From Rhodanobacteraceae bacterium ZG21-1 (GTDB taxonomy: Bacteria; Pseudomonadota; Gammaproteobacteria; Xanthomonadales; Rhodanobacteraceae): 64,000 nt of DNA. Under the pieces are notes generated by a model. The model was given only the letters and a program-made list of their open reading frames with translations, did not search any database and had not been told where the DNA came from. The position numbers were made by a program, and so were the translations under genes. Shown here one piece after another: positions 54,897-64,000 of the stretch. Each line of letters starts with the position of its first letter. Position 1 is the stretch's first letter. The DNA lies in contig JAJEJU010000024.1 in NCBI GenBank assembly GCA_021390615.1, positions 744,001 through 808,000 on the forward strand, written 5' to 3'.

Positions 54897-56666
54897 ATGC
54901 CAAACGAGTGGAACAGGATGAAGCATAGATTCTGTGGATTCTGGTCGGGTGGCGCTTTGTCCTGTCTGATCGGGGTCATGGCGTTCTTCGCTTGGAGCGG
55001 CGCTTCTACCTTGGCACCGACTCGGTTGGACTGGGTCATGGCGGGATTCGATACGCCGGCCCATTACCTGAGCTGGCAATTCTTCCGCCACACGCCTTGG
55101 CGGCAATGGCCGATGGGCATCAATCGGCCCTATGGTATGGATGCGCCCGGTTCGATCGTCCTGGCGGACGGCATCCCGGTGGTGGCCTTCATCCTGAAGC
55201 CTGTTTCGGCATGGTTGCCCGCCGATTTTCAGTATTTCGGCTTGTGGATATTGAGCTGTTTCGTATTGCAGGCGTGGTTTGGCTACAAGCTGATGACCAG
55301 GGTCTGCGAAGATTTCTGGTTGCGTCTACTCGGTAGCGGATTTTTTCTTTGCGCGACCGTCTTTTTGATGCGCACCTGCCTGCATCCTGCGCTGAGCGCG
55401 CAATGGGTGCTGTTGGCAGGTATCTATCTGGCGCTGGACGAGCGACCCAGGGAGCTTGCCTGGCTGGCCCTGCTATGGTTCGTGGCGCTGGTGCACGCCT
55501 ACCTGTTCGTCATGGTCGGAACGATATGGCTGTTCAACTGGGCGGGCAGGGTGTTGCACCGGCGCGAGCTGCGGGGGCGATTGCTCGCCTGGGCTGCCGG
55601 CATCACCCTGTTGGTGATCTTGAACATGTGGGCGGCAGGGTATTTCGTGGCGGGCGCCTTGTCGCCCATGCCGGTGCAGGGTGGCACGAATCTGCTCTTT
55701 CCGCTTTGGACCGGTGGATGCATCGCGCATCCTTGGTCCAGGTTTATTCCCTGCCAGATTTTCGATTGGCGTGGCAGTCTGCATGCAGGGGATGGCTTCG
55801 GTTATTTCGGGTTGGGTTTCTTATTGCTTGTCCCGTTGGCCTTGGTGCTGGGCCTGAAGGCGCGCCAGACAACATCTACTCGGGCTGCCAGTCATGCGTG
55901 GCCTTGGTTGTTCTTGGGCGGACTGTTGCTCTTGCTCTTTGCCATTGGGCCCGATGCTTATCTGGGACGTTGGCGGTTGTGGTCGTTCGGCTCGCCAGAG
56001 TGGCTATCCAAGATCTCGGGCGTGTTCCGTAGTGCGGCACGCATGGAATGGGTCATGTGGTATCTGATCCTGCTGGCGACGCTGCGAGTCACGGTGTCGC
56101 GCCTCGGAAAGTCGGCGGCCCGGATCGTGCTCGGCGTAGCTCTGGTAGTCCAGTGCGTGGATCTGTCTGCGGCAGCGCATTTCAATCGCAAACAGCTGTC
56201 GCATGCGCCGTACTTCCGCGATCAACTGACTGACCCGGTCTGGGATGAACTGGCCGGGAAATACGGGCACGTGGTGTATCTGCAGCCATCCGGAGTCATG
56301 GGTGCCACCGGAAAAAAAATGACGGTTGACCTGATCGCAGCGTTGCCGAATTATCGCCAGACGGCTCATGCTGCGGGCCTGCGCGGCCAGACCATCAATA
56401 TCGCGTATCTGGCTCGGGTCGACCAGGCCGCGTTAGATCGGGCGAGGGCCAGGCGAGATGCATGGCTGCCGCAAGGCTTGAGCGAACCTTCGACCTACTA
56501 CGTCGTCGATGACGACGGCCTGTGGCAGAGCGTGCTGTGCGCGCCTTCTCACGGCCAATGGCATGGCAGGATCGATCAGCTGCGCGTGCTGATTCCGGAG
56601 GCATCTTCGCTGCAGGGGCTGCCGGCGTCGGAGTCGTGTCCCAACGGCCCCAAGCATGGCGCCTGA
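54897..56666 (+). CDS. DUF6311 polytopic membrane protein (GT-C-like)
   Basis: A 589-residue inner-membrane protein with about ten helices. It has the DUF6311 opening segment DTPAHYLSWQFFRHTPWRQWP and MDAPGSIVLADGIPVVA. The first luminal/periplasmic loop and overall layout resemble GT-C glycosyltransferases, which use polyprenyl-phosphate sugars; a function in surface glycan modification is likely but unproven. AAGGGGG 8 bases upstream supports the start. Confidence 0.82.
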   Translation: MPNEWNRMKHRFCGFWSGGALSCLIGVMAFFAWSGASTLAPTRLDWVMAGFDTPAHYLSWQFFRHTPWRQWPMGINRPYGMDAPGSIVLADGIPVVAFILKPVSAWLPADFQYFGLWILSCFVLQAWFGYKLMTRVCEDFWLRLLGSGFFLCATVFLMRTCLHPALSAQWVLLAGIYLALDERPRELAWLALLWFVALVHAYLFVMVGTIWLFNWAGRVLHRRELRGRLLAWAAGITLLVILNMWAAGYFVAGALSPMPVQGGTNLLFPLWTGGCIAHPWSRFIPCQIFDWRGSLHAGDGFGYFGLGFLLLVPLALVLGLKARQTTSTRAASHAWPWLFLGGLLLLLFAIGPDAYLGRWRLWSFGSPEWLSKISGVFRSAARMEWVMWYLILLATLRVTVSRLGKSAARIVLGVALVVQCVDLSAAAHFNRKQLSHAPYFRDQLTDPVWDELAGKYGHVVYLQPSGVMGATGKKMTVDLIAALPNYRQTAHAAGLRGQTINIAYLARVDQAALDRARARRDAWLPQGLSEPSTYYVVDDDGLWQSVLCAPSHGQWHGRIDQLRVLIPEASSLQGLPASESCPNGPKHGA

Positions 56667-56713
56667 CGAGCTCGGGCCATCGCGCCATAATGCCGGCTCA
56701 GGCTAGGCAAGCG

Positions 56714-57220
56714 ATGAAACCGATGCACATATCAGACCAGCAGCTGCAACTACGTGCCGCCGAGGTGGCGGAGATCTTGCTCCGACAAGGGCTCCGCGTG
56801 GTGACCGCCGAGTCCTGCAGCGGCGGCTGGATCGCCAAGACGCTGACCGACCTGCCGGGCAGTTCGGCCTGGTTTGATGTCGGCGTGGTGACCTACAGCT
56901 ACGAGGCCAAGGAGGCCCTGCTCGGGGTCAGCCCGCGCACGCTGGAGAGCACCGGCGCGGTCAGCGAAGAGACGGTGCTGGAGATGGTGTCCGGTGCCCT
57001 GGCGCGCTTCGGCGCCGGCGCGGCGGTGGCGGTCACCGGCATCGCCGGCCCGAGCGGTGGCACGCCGGACAAACCGGTGGGCACGGTATGGATCGGCTGG
57101 AAGCGGCGCGGCGGCTATGCCCACGCCCGGCTGTTCCAGTTCGAGGGCGATCGCGAGGCGGTGCGCCGGCAGACCGTGGCGGCGGCGCTCGAAGGCTTGC
57201 GGAAAACCCTGACGGACTGA
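56714..57220 (+). CDS. pncC: Nicotinamide-nucleotide amidase PncC (CinA C-terminal)
   Basis: 168 residues. Deamidates nicotinamide mononucleotide to nicotinate mononucleotide, recycling the product of DNA ligase. Catalytic Ser in TAESCSGGWIA, GVVTYSYEAKEALLGV and TGIAGPSGGTPDKPVG are conserved. No N-terminal COG1058 domain, as usual for the short form. Precedes recA as in many gammaproteobacteria. Confidence 0.96.
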   Translation: MKPMHISDQQLQLRAAEVAEILLRQGLRVVTAESCSGGWIAKTLTDLPGSSAWFDVGVVTYSYEAKEALLGVSPRTLESTGAVSEETVLEMVSGALARFGAGAAVAVTGIAGPSGGTPDKPVGTVWIGWKRRGGYAHARLFQFEGDREAVRRQTVAAALEGLRKTLTD

Positions 57221-57388
57221 CGCGCCCGCCGCCGGCAGACCGGCTTGACCGGTGTGGGATACTTGCCGTTCCGATGGGCGTGACGATGCGCGGCTGCGGC
57301 CGGCTGACACCTGAACTCCCTATCGCAACCCGTGAGACCAGTCGCGGGCATCATGCTTTCCACCACTTTCAGACCAGGATCCAAGACG

Positions 57389-58426
57389 ATGGATGACAAC
57401 AAGCGCAAAGCACTTGCCTCGGCCCTCGGCCAGATCGAAAAGCAGTTCGGCAAGGGCGCCGTCATGCGTATGGGCGATCGCGTCAACGAGGCGATCGAAA
57501 CCGTCTCCACCGGCTCGCTGGGCCTGGACATCGCCCTGGGCATCGGCGGCCTGCCGCGCGGCCGCATCGTCGAGATCTACGGACCGGAGTCGTCCGGCAA
57601 GACCACCCTGACCCTGCAGGCCATCGCTGCCTGCCAGCGTAACGGCGGCACCGCGGCCTTCGTCGACGCTGAGCATGCGCTCGACCCCACCTACGCCGAA
57701 AAGCTGGGCGTCAAGGTGGACGATCTGCTGGTTTCACAGCCGGACACCGGCGAGCAGGCGTTGGAGATCGCCGACATGCTGGTGCGCTCGAATGCGGTGG
57801 ACATGGTGGTGGTGGACTCGGTCGCCGCGCTGACGCCGAAGGCGGAAATCGAGGGCGAGATGGGCGATTCCCACGTCGGCCTGCATGCCCGTCTGATGAG
57901 CCAGGCGCTGCGCAAGCTCACCGCCAACATCAAGAAGTCCAACTGCCTGGTGATCTTCATCAACCAGATCCGCATGAAGATCGGCGTGATGTTCGGCAAC
58001 CCGGAAACCACCACCGGCGGCAACGCGCTGAAGTTCTACGCCTCGGTGCGCCTGGACATCCGCCGCACCGGCGCGGTGAAGAAGGGCGAAGAGGTGATCG
58101 GCTCGGAGACCCGCGTGAAGGTGGTCAAGAACAAGGTGGCGCCGCCGTTCCGCCAGGCCGAGTTCGAGATCCTCTACGGCGAGGGCACCTCGCGCGAAGG
58201 CGAGATCATCGAGCTGGGCGTGGCGCAGAGCCTGATCGACAAGTCCGGCGCCTGGTACAGCTACAAGGGCGACCGCATCGGCCAGGGCAAGGAGAACGTG
58301 CGCCAGTTCCTGAAGGACAACCCGGCCATCGCCGACGAGATCGACCGCGAGCTGCGCGCACGTCTGCTGACCACCGGCGGCGGCAAGGGCACGCCGGTTT
58401 CCGAAGCGGCGATGGAAGAGCTCTGA
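57389..58426 (+). CDS. recA: Recombinase RecA
   Basis: 345 residues, full length. Walker [10 protein letters not shown], the filament and DNA-binding loops ([28 protein letters not shown], given here in parts: loop L1 and L2 around residues 155-215) and the acidic end are present. Drives strand exchange and LexA self-cleavage. The region upstream (57221-57388) shows no LexA palindrome that I can recognise, and no lexA is adjacent, unlike Xanthomonas. Confidence 0.98.
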   Translation: MDDNKRKALASALGQIEKQFGKGAVMRMGDRVNEAIETVSTGSLGLDIALGIGGLPRGRIVEIYGPESSGKTTLTLQAIAACQRNGGTAAFVDAEHALDPTYAEKLGVKVDDLLVSQPDTGEQALEIADMLVRSNAVDMVVVDSVAALTPKAEIEGEMGDSHVGLHARLMSQALRKLTANIKKSNCLVIFINQIRMKIGVMFGNPETTTGGNALKFYASVRLDIRRTGAVKKGEEVIGSETRVKVVKNKVAPPFRQAEFEILYGEGTSREGEIIELGVAQSLIDKSGAWYSYKGDRIGQGKENVRQFLKDNPAIADEIDRELRARLLTTGGGKGTPVSEAAMEEL

Positions 58427-58428
58427 GC

Positions 58429-59058
58429 ATGGCCGAGCGACGTCTGCGCATCCTGCTGGTAGGGGCGTCCGGTACGCTCGGCCGCGCGGTCGAGGCCGAG
58501 CTGGCACAGCGTCACGAGGTGATCTCGGCCGGCCGGCAGTCGGGCGCATTGCGCATCGACCTGACCGATCCGGCCGGCATCCGTCGCGGCCTGGCCGAAG
58601 CCGGTCCGCTGGACGCTGTGATCAGCACGGCGGGCAAGGTCACCTTCGCCCCGCTGGCGGATTTCGGCGCCGCGCCGTTCGGCGAGTCGCTGCATACCCT
58701 AGGCATCCAGGACAAGCTGCTGGGCCAGGTGAACCTGGCCTTGGCCGCGCGCGATCATTTGCGCGACGGCGGCTCGATCACGCTGACCACCGGCATCCTC
58801 GCCGAGCAGCCGATCGTGCAGGGCAGCTCGGCCAGCCTGGTGAACGGCGCGATCGAGGCCTTCGCACGGGCGGCAGCGATCGAACTGCCGCGCGGGCTGC
58901 GCATCAACGTGGTGAGCCCGAACGTGCTGACCGAGGCCATGGACGCCTACGCGCCGTACTTCCGCGGTTTCGAGCCGGTATCGGCGGCACGCGCCGCGCT
59001 GGCCTTCAGTCGCAGCGTGGAAGGGGCGCAGACCGGCCAGATCTACCGGGTTTTTTGA
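58429..59058 (+). CDS. Short-chain dehydrogenase-like protein between recA and recX
   Basis: 209 residues with NAD(P)-binding GASGTLG and the SDR core (STAGK, INVVSPN). The catalytic Tyr-x-x-x-Lys is not found: the aligned stretch reads ASLVNGA. So it may bind cofactor without the usual chemistry, as in other members of this small family. It starts two bases after the recA stop and ends 23 bases before recX, so it must be read with recA. Confidence 0.85.
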   Translation: MAERRLRILLVGASGTLGRAVEAELAQRHEVISAGRQSGALRIDLTDPAGIRRGLAEAGPLDAVISTAGKVTFAPLADFGAAPFGESLHTLGIQDKLLGQVNLALAARDHLRDGGSITLTTGILAEQPIVQGSSASLVNGAIEAFARAAAIELPRGLRINVVSPNVLTEAMDAYAPYFRGFEPVSAARAALAFSRSVEGAQTGQIYRVF

Positions 59059-59081
59059 CCGCCGGTGCGCAGCTCAGACGA

Positions 59082-59582
59082 ATGAAGCGCCGTTCCGCTC
59101 CCGATGGCAGCGGCAAGCCCAAGGCCAGCGCCTACGACAGGGCGCTGGGCATGCTGGCCCGCCGGGAGCGCTCGCGGCGCGAGCTGGACGTCAAGCTGCG
59201 TCAGGACGGCTATGCCGGCGAGGAGGCCGGTGCCGCGCTGGATCGGCTGGGCGCCCAGCATTACCAGGACGATGCCCGTTTCGCCGAAGTGCTGCTACGC
59301 AGCCGCGTGGCGCAGGGCTACGGGCCGCACCGGGTGCAGGCGGAGCTGAAAAGCCATGGCCTTGCCGATCGCCGCATCCGCGAATTGCTCGAGGCGTCCG
59401 AGGTCGACTGGAACGCCCTGGCGCTGGCTCAACTGCATCGCCGCTATGGCCGCAGCGGCCCGGCGGACGCGGCCGAACGCGCCCGGCGTGCGCAGTTCCT
59501 CTTGCGTCGGGGCTTTCCGGCCGCCACAGTACGGAGTGTTACCCACGCCGAAGTGGACGACGCTGCCGACGAAGAGACGTGA
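59082..59582 (+). CDS. recX: RecA regulator RecX
   Basis: 166 residues of three-helix repeats ([24 protein letters not shown] and two further tandem units). Binds RecA filaments and limits their activity. Start at ATG 59082; a TTG at 59055 overlapping the preceding stop is less likely. Confidence 0.93.
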   Translation: MKRRSAPDGSGKPKASAYDRALGMLARRERSRRELDVKLRQDGYAGEEAGAALDRLGAQHYQDDARFAEVLLRSRVAQGYGPHRVQAELKSHGLADRRIRELLEASEVDWNALALAQLHRRYGRSGPADAAERARRAQFLLRRGFPAATVRSVTHAEVDDAADEET

Positions 59583-59635
59583 TCGCGGCGGTGTCGCCAG
59601 GGCGTGGCCCCCTTGCGCTAGCTGCTTCGATCTCC

Positions 59636-62290
59636 ATGAAAACCGCCGATATCCGCGCCACCTTTCTCGATTACTTCCGCACCAAGGGCCACACCATCGT
59701 GCCGTCCAGCTCGCTGGTGCCGGCCAGCGACCCGACCCTGCTGTTCACCAACTCGGGCATGGTGCAGTTCAAGAACGTGTTTCTCGGCAGCGAAAAGCTG
59801 CCTTACGTGCGCGCGGCCGACGTGCAGCGCTGCCTGCGTGCCGGCGGCAAGCATAACGACCTGGATTCGGTGGGCTATACCGCGCGCCACCACACGTTCT
59901 TCGAGATGCTCGGCAACTGGTCGTTCGGCGACTACTTCAAGCGCGATGCGATTCGCTACGCCTGGGAGTTGCTCACCGAGGTGCTCAAGCTGCCGGCCGA
60001 CAAGCTGTGGGTGACGGTCTATCACACCGACGACGAGGCCTACGAGCTCTGGCATAAGGAGATGGGCGTGCCGGCCGAGCGCATCGTGCGCATCGGCGAC
60101 AACAAGGGCGCGCCGTACGCTTCCGACAACTTCTGGCAGATGGCCGACACCGGCCCCTGCGGTCCCTGCACCGAGATCTTCTACGACCACGGCCCCGACA
60201 TCGCGGGCGGCCCGCCCGGTTCGCCGGACGAGGACGGCGACCGCTACATCGAAATCTGGAACCTGGTGTTCATGCAGTTCGACCGCGCGCCTGACGGCAC
60301 GCTGTCGCCGCTGCCGGCGCCCTGCGTGGACACCGGCATGGGCCTGGAGCGCCTGGCCGCGGTGTTGCAGCACGTGCATTCCAACTACGAGATCGACCTG
60401 TTCCAGCACCTGATCCGCGTGGCCGGCGAGCTCACCGGTACCAAGGACCTGGCGAACAAGTCGCTGCGCGTGATCGCCGACCATATCCGTGCGTGCTCGT
60501 TCCTGATCGTCGACGGCGTGCTGCCTTCCAACGAGGGACGCGGCTACGTGCTGCGCCGGATCATTCGCCGTGCTATTCGCCACATTTACAAATTGCATGG
60601 GCTCAGCGCTGATGGGTACTTCTGGCGCATGGTCAGCCCCCTTGTCGTGGAAATGGGAGAGGCCTATCCCGAGCTTGCTGAGAAGCGAGATTTTGTCGAG
60701 GAGGTGCTTAGGGCTGAGGAGCGCTCTTTCGCGCAAACGCTAGACGCTGGGATGATGCACCTTGAAGGCTATCTAACCCAGAGTGACGGACACCTTACCG
60801 GAGAGCAGCTTTTTCTGTTGCATGATACCTACGGGTGCCCGCCGGATTTGATTGCGGATGTTGTTCGTGAGCGGGGACGGCATGTCGACGCTGCAGCTGT
60901 TGCCCGTTATGAAGAATTGATGGAGGAACAACGCCGGCGCGCCCGAGCAGCGGGCAAGTTCGAAGCCAAAGGCCAGATGCCGGCCGAACTGGCCAGCCAG
61001 CTGACGCCGACGGTCTTTCTCGGCTACGAGGCGCTGACCGGCGAGGGCAAGGTGGCTGGCATCGTGCGCGACGGCAAGCAGCTCGACGCGCTGGGCAATG
61101 GCGAGGCGGCGCTGGTGATCCTCGATCGCACGCCGTTCTATGCCGAGTCCGGCGGTCAGATCGGCGACACCGGCACGCTGTCCGCGGCGGGTGGCCGCTA
61201 CGAAGTTGCCGATACGCTGAAAATGGGCGGCGTGTTCTTTGGCCACGCCGGGCGTTGGCAGGGCGCGCAGCCGCTGCGCGTCGGCGACGTGCTGACGGCG
61301 CAGGTGGATGGCGAGCGCCGCCAGGCCATCGTGCTCAACCATTCAGCCACTCACTTGCTCCACGCCGCTCTGCGCAAGGTGCTGGGTACGCACGTGACGC
61401 AGAAAGGCTCGCTGGTGGCTGCCGAGCGCCTGCGCTTCGACTTCGCGCACCACAAGCCGATGAGCCGCGACGAGCTGGCCGAAGTCGAGCGCCTGGTCAA
61501 TGCCGAAGTGCGTCGCAACGAAGCGGCGGAAATCCGCCATATGGGTTACGACGATGCCATCGCCTTCGGCGCGATGGCCTTGTTCGGCGAGAAGTACGGC
61601 GACGAGGTGCGCGTATTGAAGATGGGCGAGTTCTCCACCGAGTTGTGCGGTGGCACCCATGTCGGCCGCACCGGCGACATCGGCTTATTCAAGATCGTCG
61701 GCGAGGCTGGTGTGGCCTCGGGCGTGCGGCGCATCGAGGCGGTGACCGGCGCGGGCGCGCTGGCCTATGTCGCCGACGAGGAGCGCCGCCTCGGCGAGCT
61801 GGCGCAACTGCTTTCCGCCCAGGGCGACGACGCGGCCGAAAAGTTGCGCCAGCTGTTCGAGCGCCAGAAGCGACTGGAGCGCGAGCTGGAGTCGCTGCGC
61901 GCCAAGGCGGCCGGCCAGGCGACGGCCGACCTGGCCGCGGGGGCGCGGGACGTCGAGGGTATCAAGGTGGTCGCCGCGCGTCTTGAAGGGCTGGACGCGA
62001 AGTCCTTGCGCGACAGCGTGGATCAGCTCAAGCACCAGCTCGGCAACTGCGTCGTGCTGCTGGCGGGCGCCAGCGATGGGCGGGTCTCGCTGATCGCCGG
62101 CGTGCACGGCAGCGCGCTCGGACGCATCAAGGCCGGCAATGTGGTCGCCCATGTCGCAGCACAGATCGAAGGCAAGGGCGGCGGCCGTCCGGACATGGCT
62201 CAGGGCGGCGGCAACGACGCCGCGAACCTGCCGGGACTGCTGGCAGCTCTGCCGGGCTGGGTGGGGGATCAGCTGGCCGGCGCAGCCTGA
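59636..62290 (+). CDS. alaS: Alanyl-tRNA synthetase
   Basis: 884 residues. Class II catalytic core ([40 protein letters not shown]). Editing domain with metal-binding [11 protein letters not shown] and [11 protein letters not shown]-terminal DHHA1 oligomerisation domain. Codon use in the stretch about 60560-60940 (residues about 309-435) differs: GC near 57% against about 70% on both sides, with CTT, CTA, CGA, AGG and GGA codons rare elsewhere in the gene. The protein remains intact, suggesting replacement by a homologous segment. Confidence 0.97.
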   Translation: MKTADIRATFLDYFRTKGHTIVPSSSLVPASDPTLLFTNSGMVQFKNVFLGSEKLPYVRAADVQRCLRAGGKHNDLDSVGYTARHHTFFEMLGNWSFGDYFKRDAIRYAWELLTEVLKLPADKLWVTVYHTDDEAYELWHKEMGVPAERIVRIGDNKGAPYASDNFWQMADTGPCGPCTEIFYDHGPDIAGGPPGSPDEDGDRYIEIWNLVFMQFDRAPDGTLSPLPAPCVDTGMGLERLAAVLQHVHSNYEIDLFQHLIRVAGELTGTKDLANKSLRVIADHIRACSFLIVDGVLPSNEGRGYVLRRIIRRAIRHIYKLHGLSADGYFWRMVSPLVVEMGEAYPELAEKRDFVEEVLRAEERSFAQTLDAGMMHLEGYLTQSDGHLTGEQLFLLHDTYGCPPDLIADVVRERGRHVDAAAVARYEELMEEQRRRARAAGKFEAKGQMPAELASQLTPTVFLGYEALTGEGKVAGIVRDGKQLDALGNGEAALVILDRTPFYAESGGQIGDTGTLSAAGGRYEVADTLKMGGVFFGHAGRWQGAQPLRVGDVLTAQVDGERRQAIVLNHSATHLLHAALRKVLGTHVTQKGSLVAAERLRFDFAHHKPMSRDELAEVERLVNAEVRRNEAAEIRHMGYDDAIAFGAMALFGEKYGDEVRVLKMGEFSTELCGGTHVGRTGDIGLFKIVGEAGVASGVRRIEAVTGAGALAYVADEERRLGELAQLLSAQGDDAAEKLRQLFERQKRLERELESLRAKAAGQATADLAAGARDVEGIKVVAARLEGLDAKSLRDSVDQLKHQLGNCVVLLAGASDGRVSLIAGVHGSALGRIKAGNVVAHVAAQIEGKGGGRPDMAQGGGNDAANLPGLLAALPGWVGDQLAGAA
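60560..60940 (+). other. Foreign-codon block inside alaS
   Basis: About 380 bases with lower GC (34 of 60 per line against 40-45) and many third-position A/T within an uninterrupted frame. Encodes the helical linker between catalytic and editing domains. Read as a recombination patch; selection on mRNA structure is an alternative. Confidence 0.6.
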
Positions 62291-62531
62291 ATTTCCGCCG
62301 CCGATTCGTGGCCTGGCTCATTGCGCCCGGCGCCGGGGGTCGGATAGTATCCTTCGGATTGTGTACACCATTGTTGCGGTGGTGTGTACGCCAGGCTGCT
62401 CCTATGGGCTTGGTCGAGCCGGGAAGGCGTAGGGCCTTGACGGACAACATCGTCGATCGCGGCGTTGAACTCGGGGTGAGGCAACGCGGCGGCAGGCCTA
62501 AAAATCAATCGCATTTCATGGAGTATCAAAC

Positions 62532-62738
62532 ATGTTGATTCTGACCCGAAGGGTCGGTGAAACCCTGATGATCGGCGACGAAGTGACCGTCACCGTCCTG
62601 GGTGTGAAAGGCAATCAGGTGCGAATCGGCATCAATGCGCCCAAGACGGTTGCCGTGCACCGCGAGGAGATCTATCAGCGCATCAAGAATGAGCATGAAC
62701 CGGATCATGCCAGCACCGACGAGTCCGGCAATCGCTGA
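62532..62738 (+). CDS. csrA: Carbon storage regulator CsrA
   Basis: 68 residues; [10 protein letters not shown], the KGNQVRIGI strand and the C-terminal HREEIYQRI are the RNA-binding parts of CsrA/RsmA, which binds GGA motifs in leaders. GGAG 8 bases upstream. The 240-base upstream region contains an imperfect repeat (ACACCA/TGGTGT at about 62368-62390). Confidence 0.98.
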   Translation: MLILTRRVGETLMIGDEVTVTVLGVKGNQVRIGINAPKTVAVHREEIYQRIKNEHEPDHASTDESGNR

Positions 62739-62819
62739 TTAGTGCCTTTGAGGCTTTACCGCCGTGGCTTCAACCGGTATCCTTACCGGCTCCGCTGTGG
62801 TGGATGCGGAAAGAAAAAC

Positions 62820-62912
62820 GGAGAGATGCCCGAGTGGCCGAAGGGGCTCCCCTGCTAAGGGAGTATAGGGTCAAAAGCCTTATCGAGGGTTCGAATCCCT
62901 CTCTCTCCGCCA
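62820..62912 (+). tRNA. tRNA-Ser (GCU)
   Basis: A 93-base tRNA: acceptor GGAGAGA pairs with TCTCTCC, followed by G and encoded CCA. The anticodon loop CTGCTAA reads GCT. The long variable arm (TATAGGGTC... type II) is typical of serine tRNA. The T loop is GGTTCGAATCC. Downstream of csrA, as in other Xanthomonadales. Confidence 0.97.
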
Positions 62913-62923
62913 GAATTGCAAAC

Positions 62924-62949
62924 AAGCCCATCCGATCGTGGGCTTTTTT
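62924..62949 (+). terminator. Intrinsic terminator after tRNA-Ser
   Basis: AAGCCCA (62924-62930) pairs with TGGGCTT (62939-62945), with six T from 62944; 11 bases after the tRNA end. Confidence 0.88.
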
Positions 62950-63224
62950 GTTGCCTGGCGTTTGGCGCGTCTGCTTCTGTCCATGCGATGCAGCCCGCCG
63001 CATGTGGACGACTAGGTGCGTCGATGGCTGCGAATCGAGCCGTGATTTCGCCTTACGCAACTCCTGCAGCGGATAGGCTGGCGTCCCGCGCGCCAGACTC
63101 CAGCATGCGCGTGCGGTGCCTGCATGGGCTACGACCACATGCTCTCCCTGTGGTTCGGTAGGCTGCAGCCTGCCCCGAGATAGCGGGATACTGAGCCGTC
63201 TTTCGAAGACAGGGAGAGGGGCGC
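62950..63224. other. Intergenic region, nothing recognised
   Basis: About 275 bases with no gene I can support. Sequence after a tRNA-Ser is a common integration point, but no repeat of the tRNA 3' end lies within the window. Confidence 0.4.
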
Positions 63225-63593
63225 ATGAAAGTGACTGTGAGTGTCGCGTCCGCATGCGCACTCGCTGGATGCAGCACGCATCAGGCGCACGGGAATCTGG
63301 CGACATCCGGCGCGCCGACCGGTCGGGGCAAGGTGCCCATCCTCTGCTCGCCGCTGCAGCGTGCGTACACATCCATCGGCATCGTTTCAGCCAACCGTGA
63401 CAAGCCCGGCTGGACTGATCCGACCGTCAGCGACGCGATTCCCCAGCTGCAAGCTGCCAGCGTGCAGATTAGTGTGGATGCCGTGCTCCTGCGCAGTAAT
63501 CGCAGCAATAATGATCGTCATGTCGCTTTTGAACGCGAAGCGATCAAGTTCACCGTCGACTCGACTTCACATCGACAGCAACTACCGGCATAG
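63225..63593 (+). CDS. Small putative lipoprotein
   Basis: 122 residues; lipobox LAGC at the N-terminus. The mature domain (ILCSPLQRAYTSIGIVSA, then LQAASVQISVDAVLL) resembles small envelope lipoproteins of the heavy-metal/DUF4156-like fold, not assigned. GAGAGGGG upstream. Seven bases before the next gene. Confidence 0.7.
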   Translation: MKVTVSVASACALAGCSTHQAHGNLATSGAPTGRGKVPILCSPLQRAYTSIGIVSANRDKPGWTDPTVSDAIPQLQAASVQISVDAVLLRSNRSNNDRHVAFEREAIKFTVDSTSHRQQLPA

Positions 63594-63600
63594 GTCGATC

Positions 63601-64000
63601 ATGTCCGTATCACTAGGCAGCGTTACAACGAAGATGCTCGGAGATGCCGGAGAGCACTACGCGCTGAGTCAGTTTACTTTTGCCGGGAAACCGGCATCAA
63701 AAATGCCTGATGGCTGGGCTGGTTACGATCTTGCTGTTGAGTTTGGACAAGGATTGGTGCGCGTCAGTGTCAAGACGCGCAGCGAAACAAAAAATTGGAA
63801 GGCTGGCAGTTGGTTTATGTTCGATGAGCGATTTGATTGTGATTGGCTTGTTTTTGTCTTTTGCCCCCTAAATGCGGCGATCCGGGCATGGGTCATTCCT
63901 TTCTCGATTGCCAGAAAGTACGGCAATAAGCCATTGCCGACACGGAAAGACTCGCATAATAGAGACGTGTCTTTCGCAAAGCTCAATCGCCTGCCGCTGT
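63601..64000 (+). CDS. Partial gene, PD-(D/E)XK nuclease-like
   Basis: The first 133 residues of a gene cut by the window end; no stop in frame. MLGDAGEHYALSQF, WAGYDLAVEF and VSVKTRS place Glu, Asp and a Lys in the order expected of PD-(D/E)XK nucleases or Holliday-junction-resolvase-like proteins. GC is about 50%, much lower than neighbours, so recent acquisition is likely. Function is a fold-based guess. Confidence 0.6.
   Translation, partial: MSVSLGSVTTKMLGDAGEHYALSQFTFAGKPASKMPDGWAGYDLAVEFGQGLVRVSVKTRSETKNWKAGSWFMFDERFDCDWLVFVFCPLNAAIRAWVIPFSIARKYGNKPLPTRKDSHNRDVSFAKLNRLPL

Overview
The window is a high-GC gammaproteobacterial chromosome segment. It most likely comes from the Xanthomonadales, family Rhodanobacteraceae (Dyella/Rhodanobacter/Frateuria type). 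This is inferred from the recA-recX-alaS-csrA-tRNA-Ser(GCU) run, the DUF6311 and DUF4124 proteins, abundant TonB receptors, and a type IV effector carrying the Xanthomonadales XVIPCD secretion signal. Placement rests on gene content only, without a database search.

Layout. 1-16 kb: a lipoprotein aminopeptidase, a c-type cytochrome and a serine hydrolase; nicotinate phosphoribosyltransferase (pncB) preceded by a probable small RNA with two C-rich loops; the metNIQ methionine importer; a glutathione peroxidase; a divergent zinc-less MDR dehydrogenase/LysR pair over a notable repeat; dacB, slyD, an FAD monooxygenase, pldA and an EF-hand protein. 16-23 kb: a cell-surface signalling unit (FecI-like sigma, FecR-like anti-sigma, STN-type TonB receptor) followed by a PraA/PraB-like secreted protein. 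23-34 kb: housekeeping and stress genes (YcaQ-type glycosylase, cold-shock protein, old yellow enzyme, pirin, Mpo1-like protein, cytochrome c', tcdA, SUFU-domain protein, phaB, gluQ, hemerythrin). 34-39 kb: htpX, htpG and two exported proteins of unknown function. 38.8-43.6 kb: a TPP-riboswitch-controlled operon with an outer-membrane TonB receptor and a PnuC-family permease, best read as thiamine uptake. 43.7-49.1 kb: AEC transporter, L7/L12-like membrane protein, hslR, GNAT, mutS.

49.0-54.3 kb is the accessory region. A decayed integrative element sits in the 5' end of mutS. A second, diverged copy of the mutS 5' coding region (His-Thr-Pro-Leu-Met-Arg-Gln-Tyr) lies at the far end (54271-54315), so the ends look like attL and attR with an 8-bp identical core. 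Inside are an integrase N-terminus fused in frame to the C-terminal part of a conjugative relaxase-helicase, a small acidic protein, and a 938-residue zeta-toxin protein ending in two XVIPCD-like domains. The last looks like a type IV secretion effector with its cognate antitoxin or immunity gene overlapping by 4 bp.

54.9-64 kb returns to core genes: a DUF6311 membrane protein, pncC, recA, a small SDR wedged between recA and recX, alaS with an internal block of foreign codon usage, csrA, tRNA-Ser and its terminator. It ends in a small lipoprotein and a lower-GC nuclease-like gene cut by the window end.
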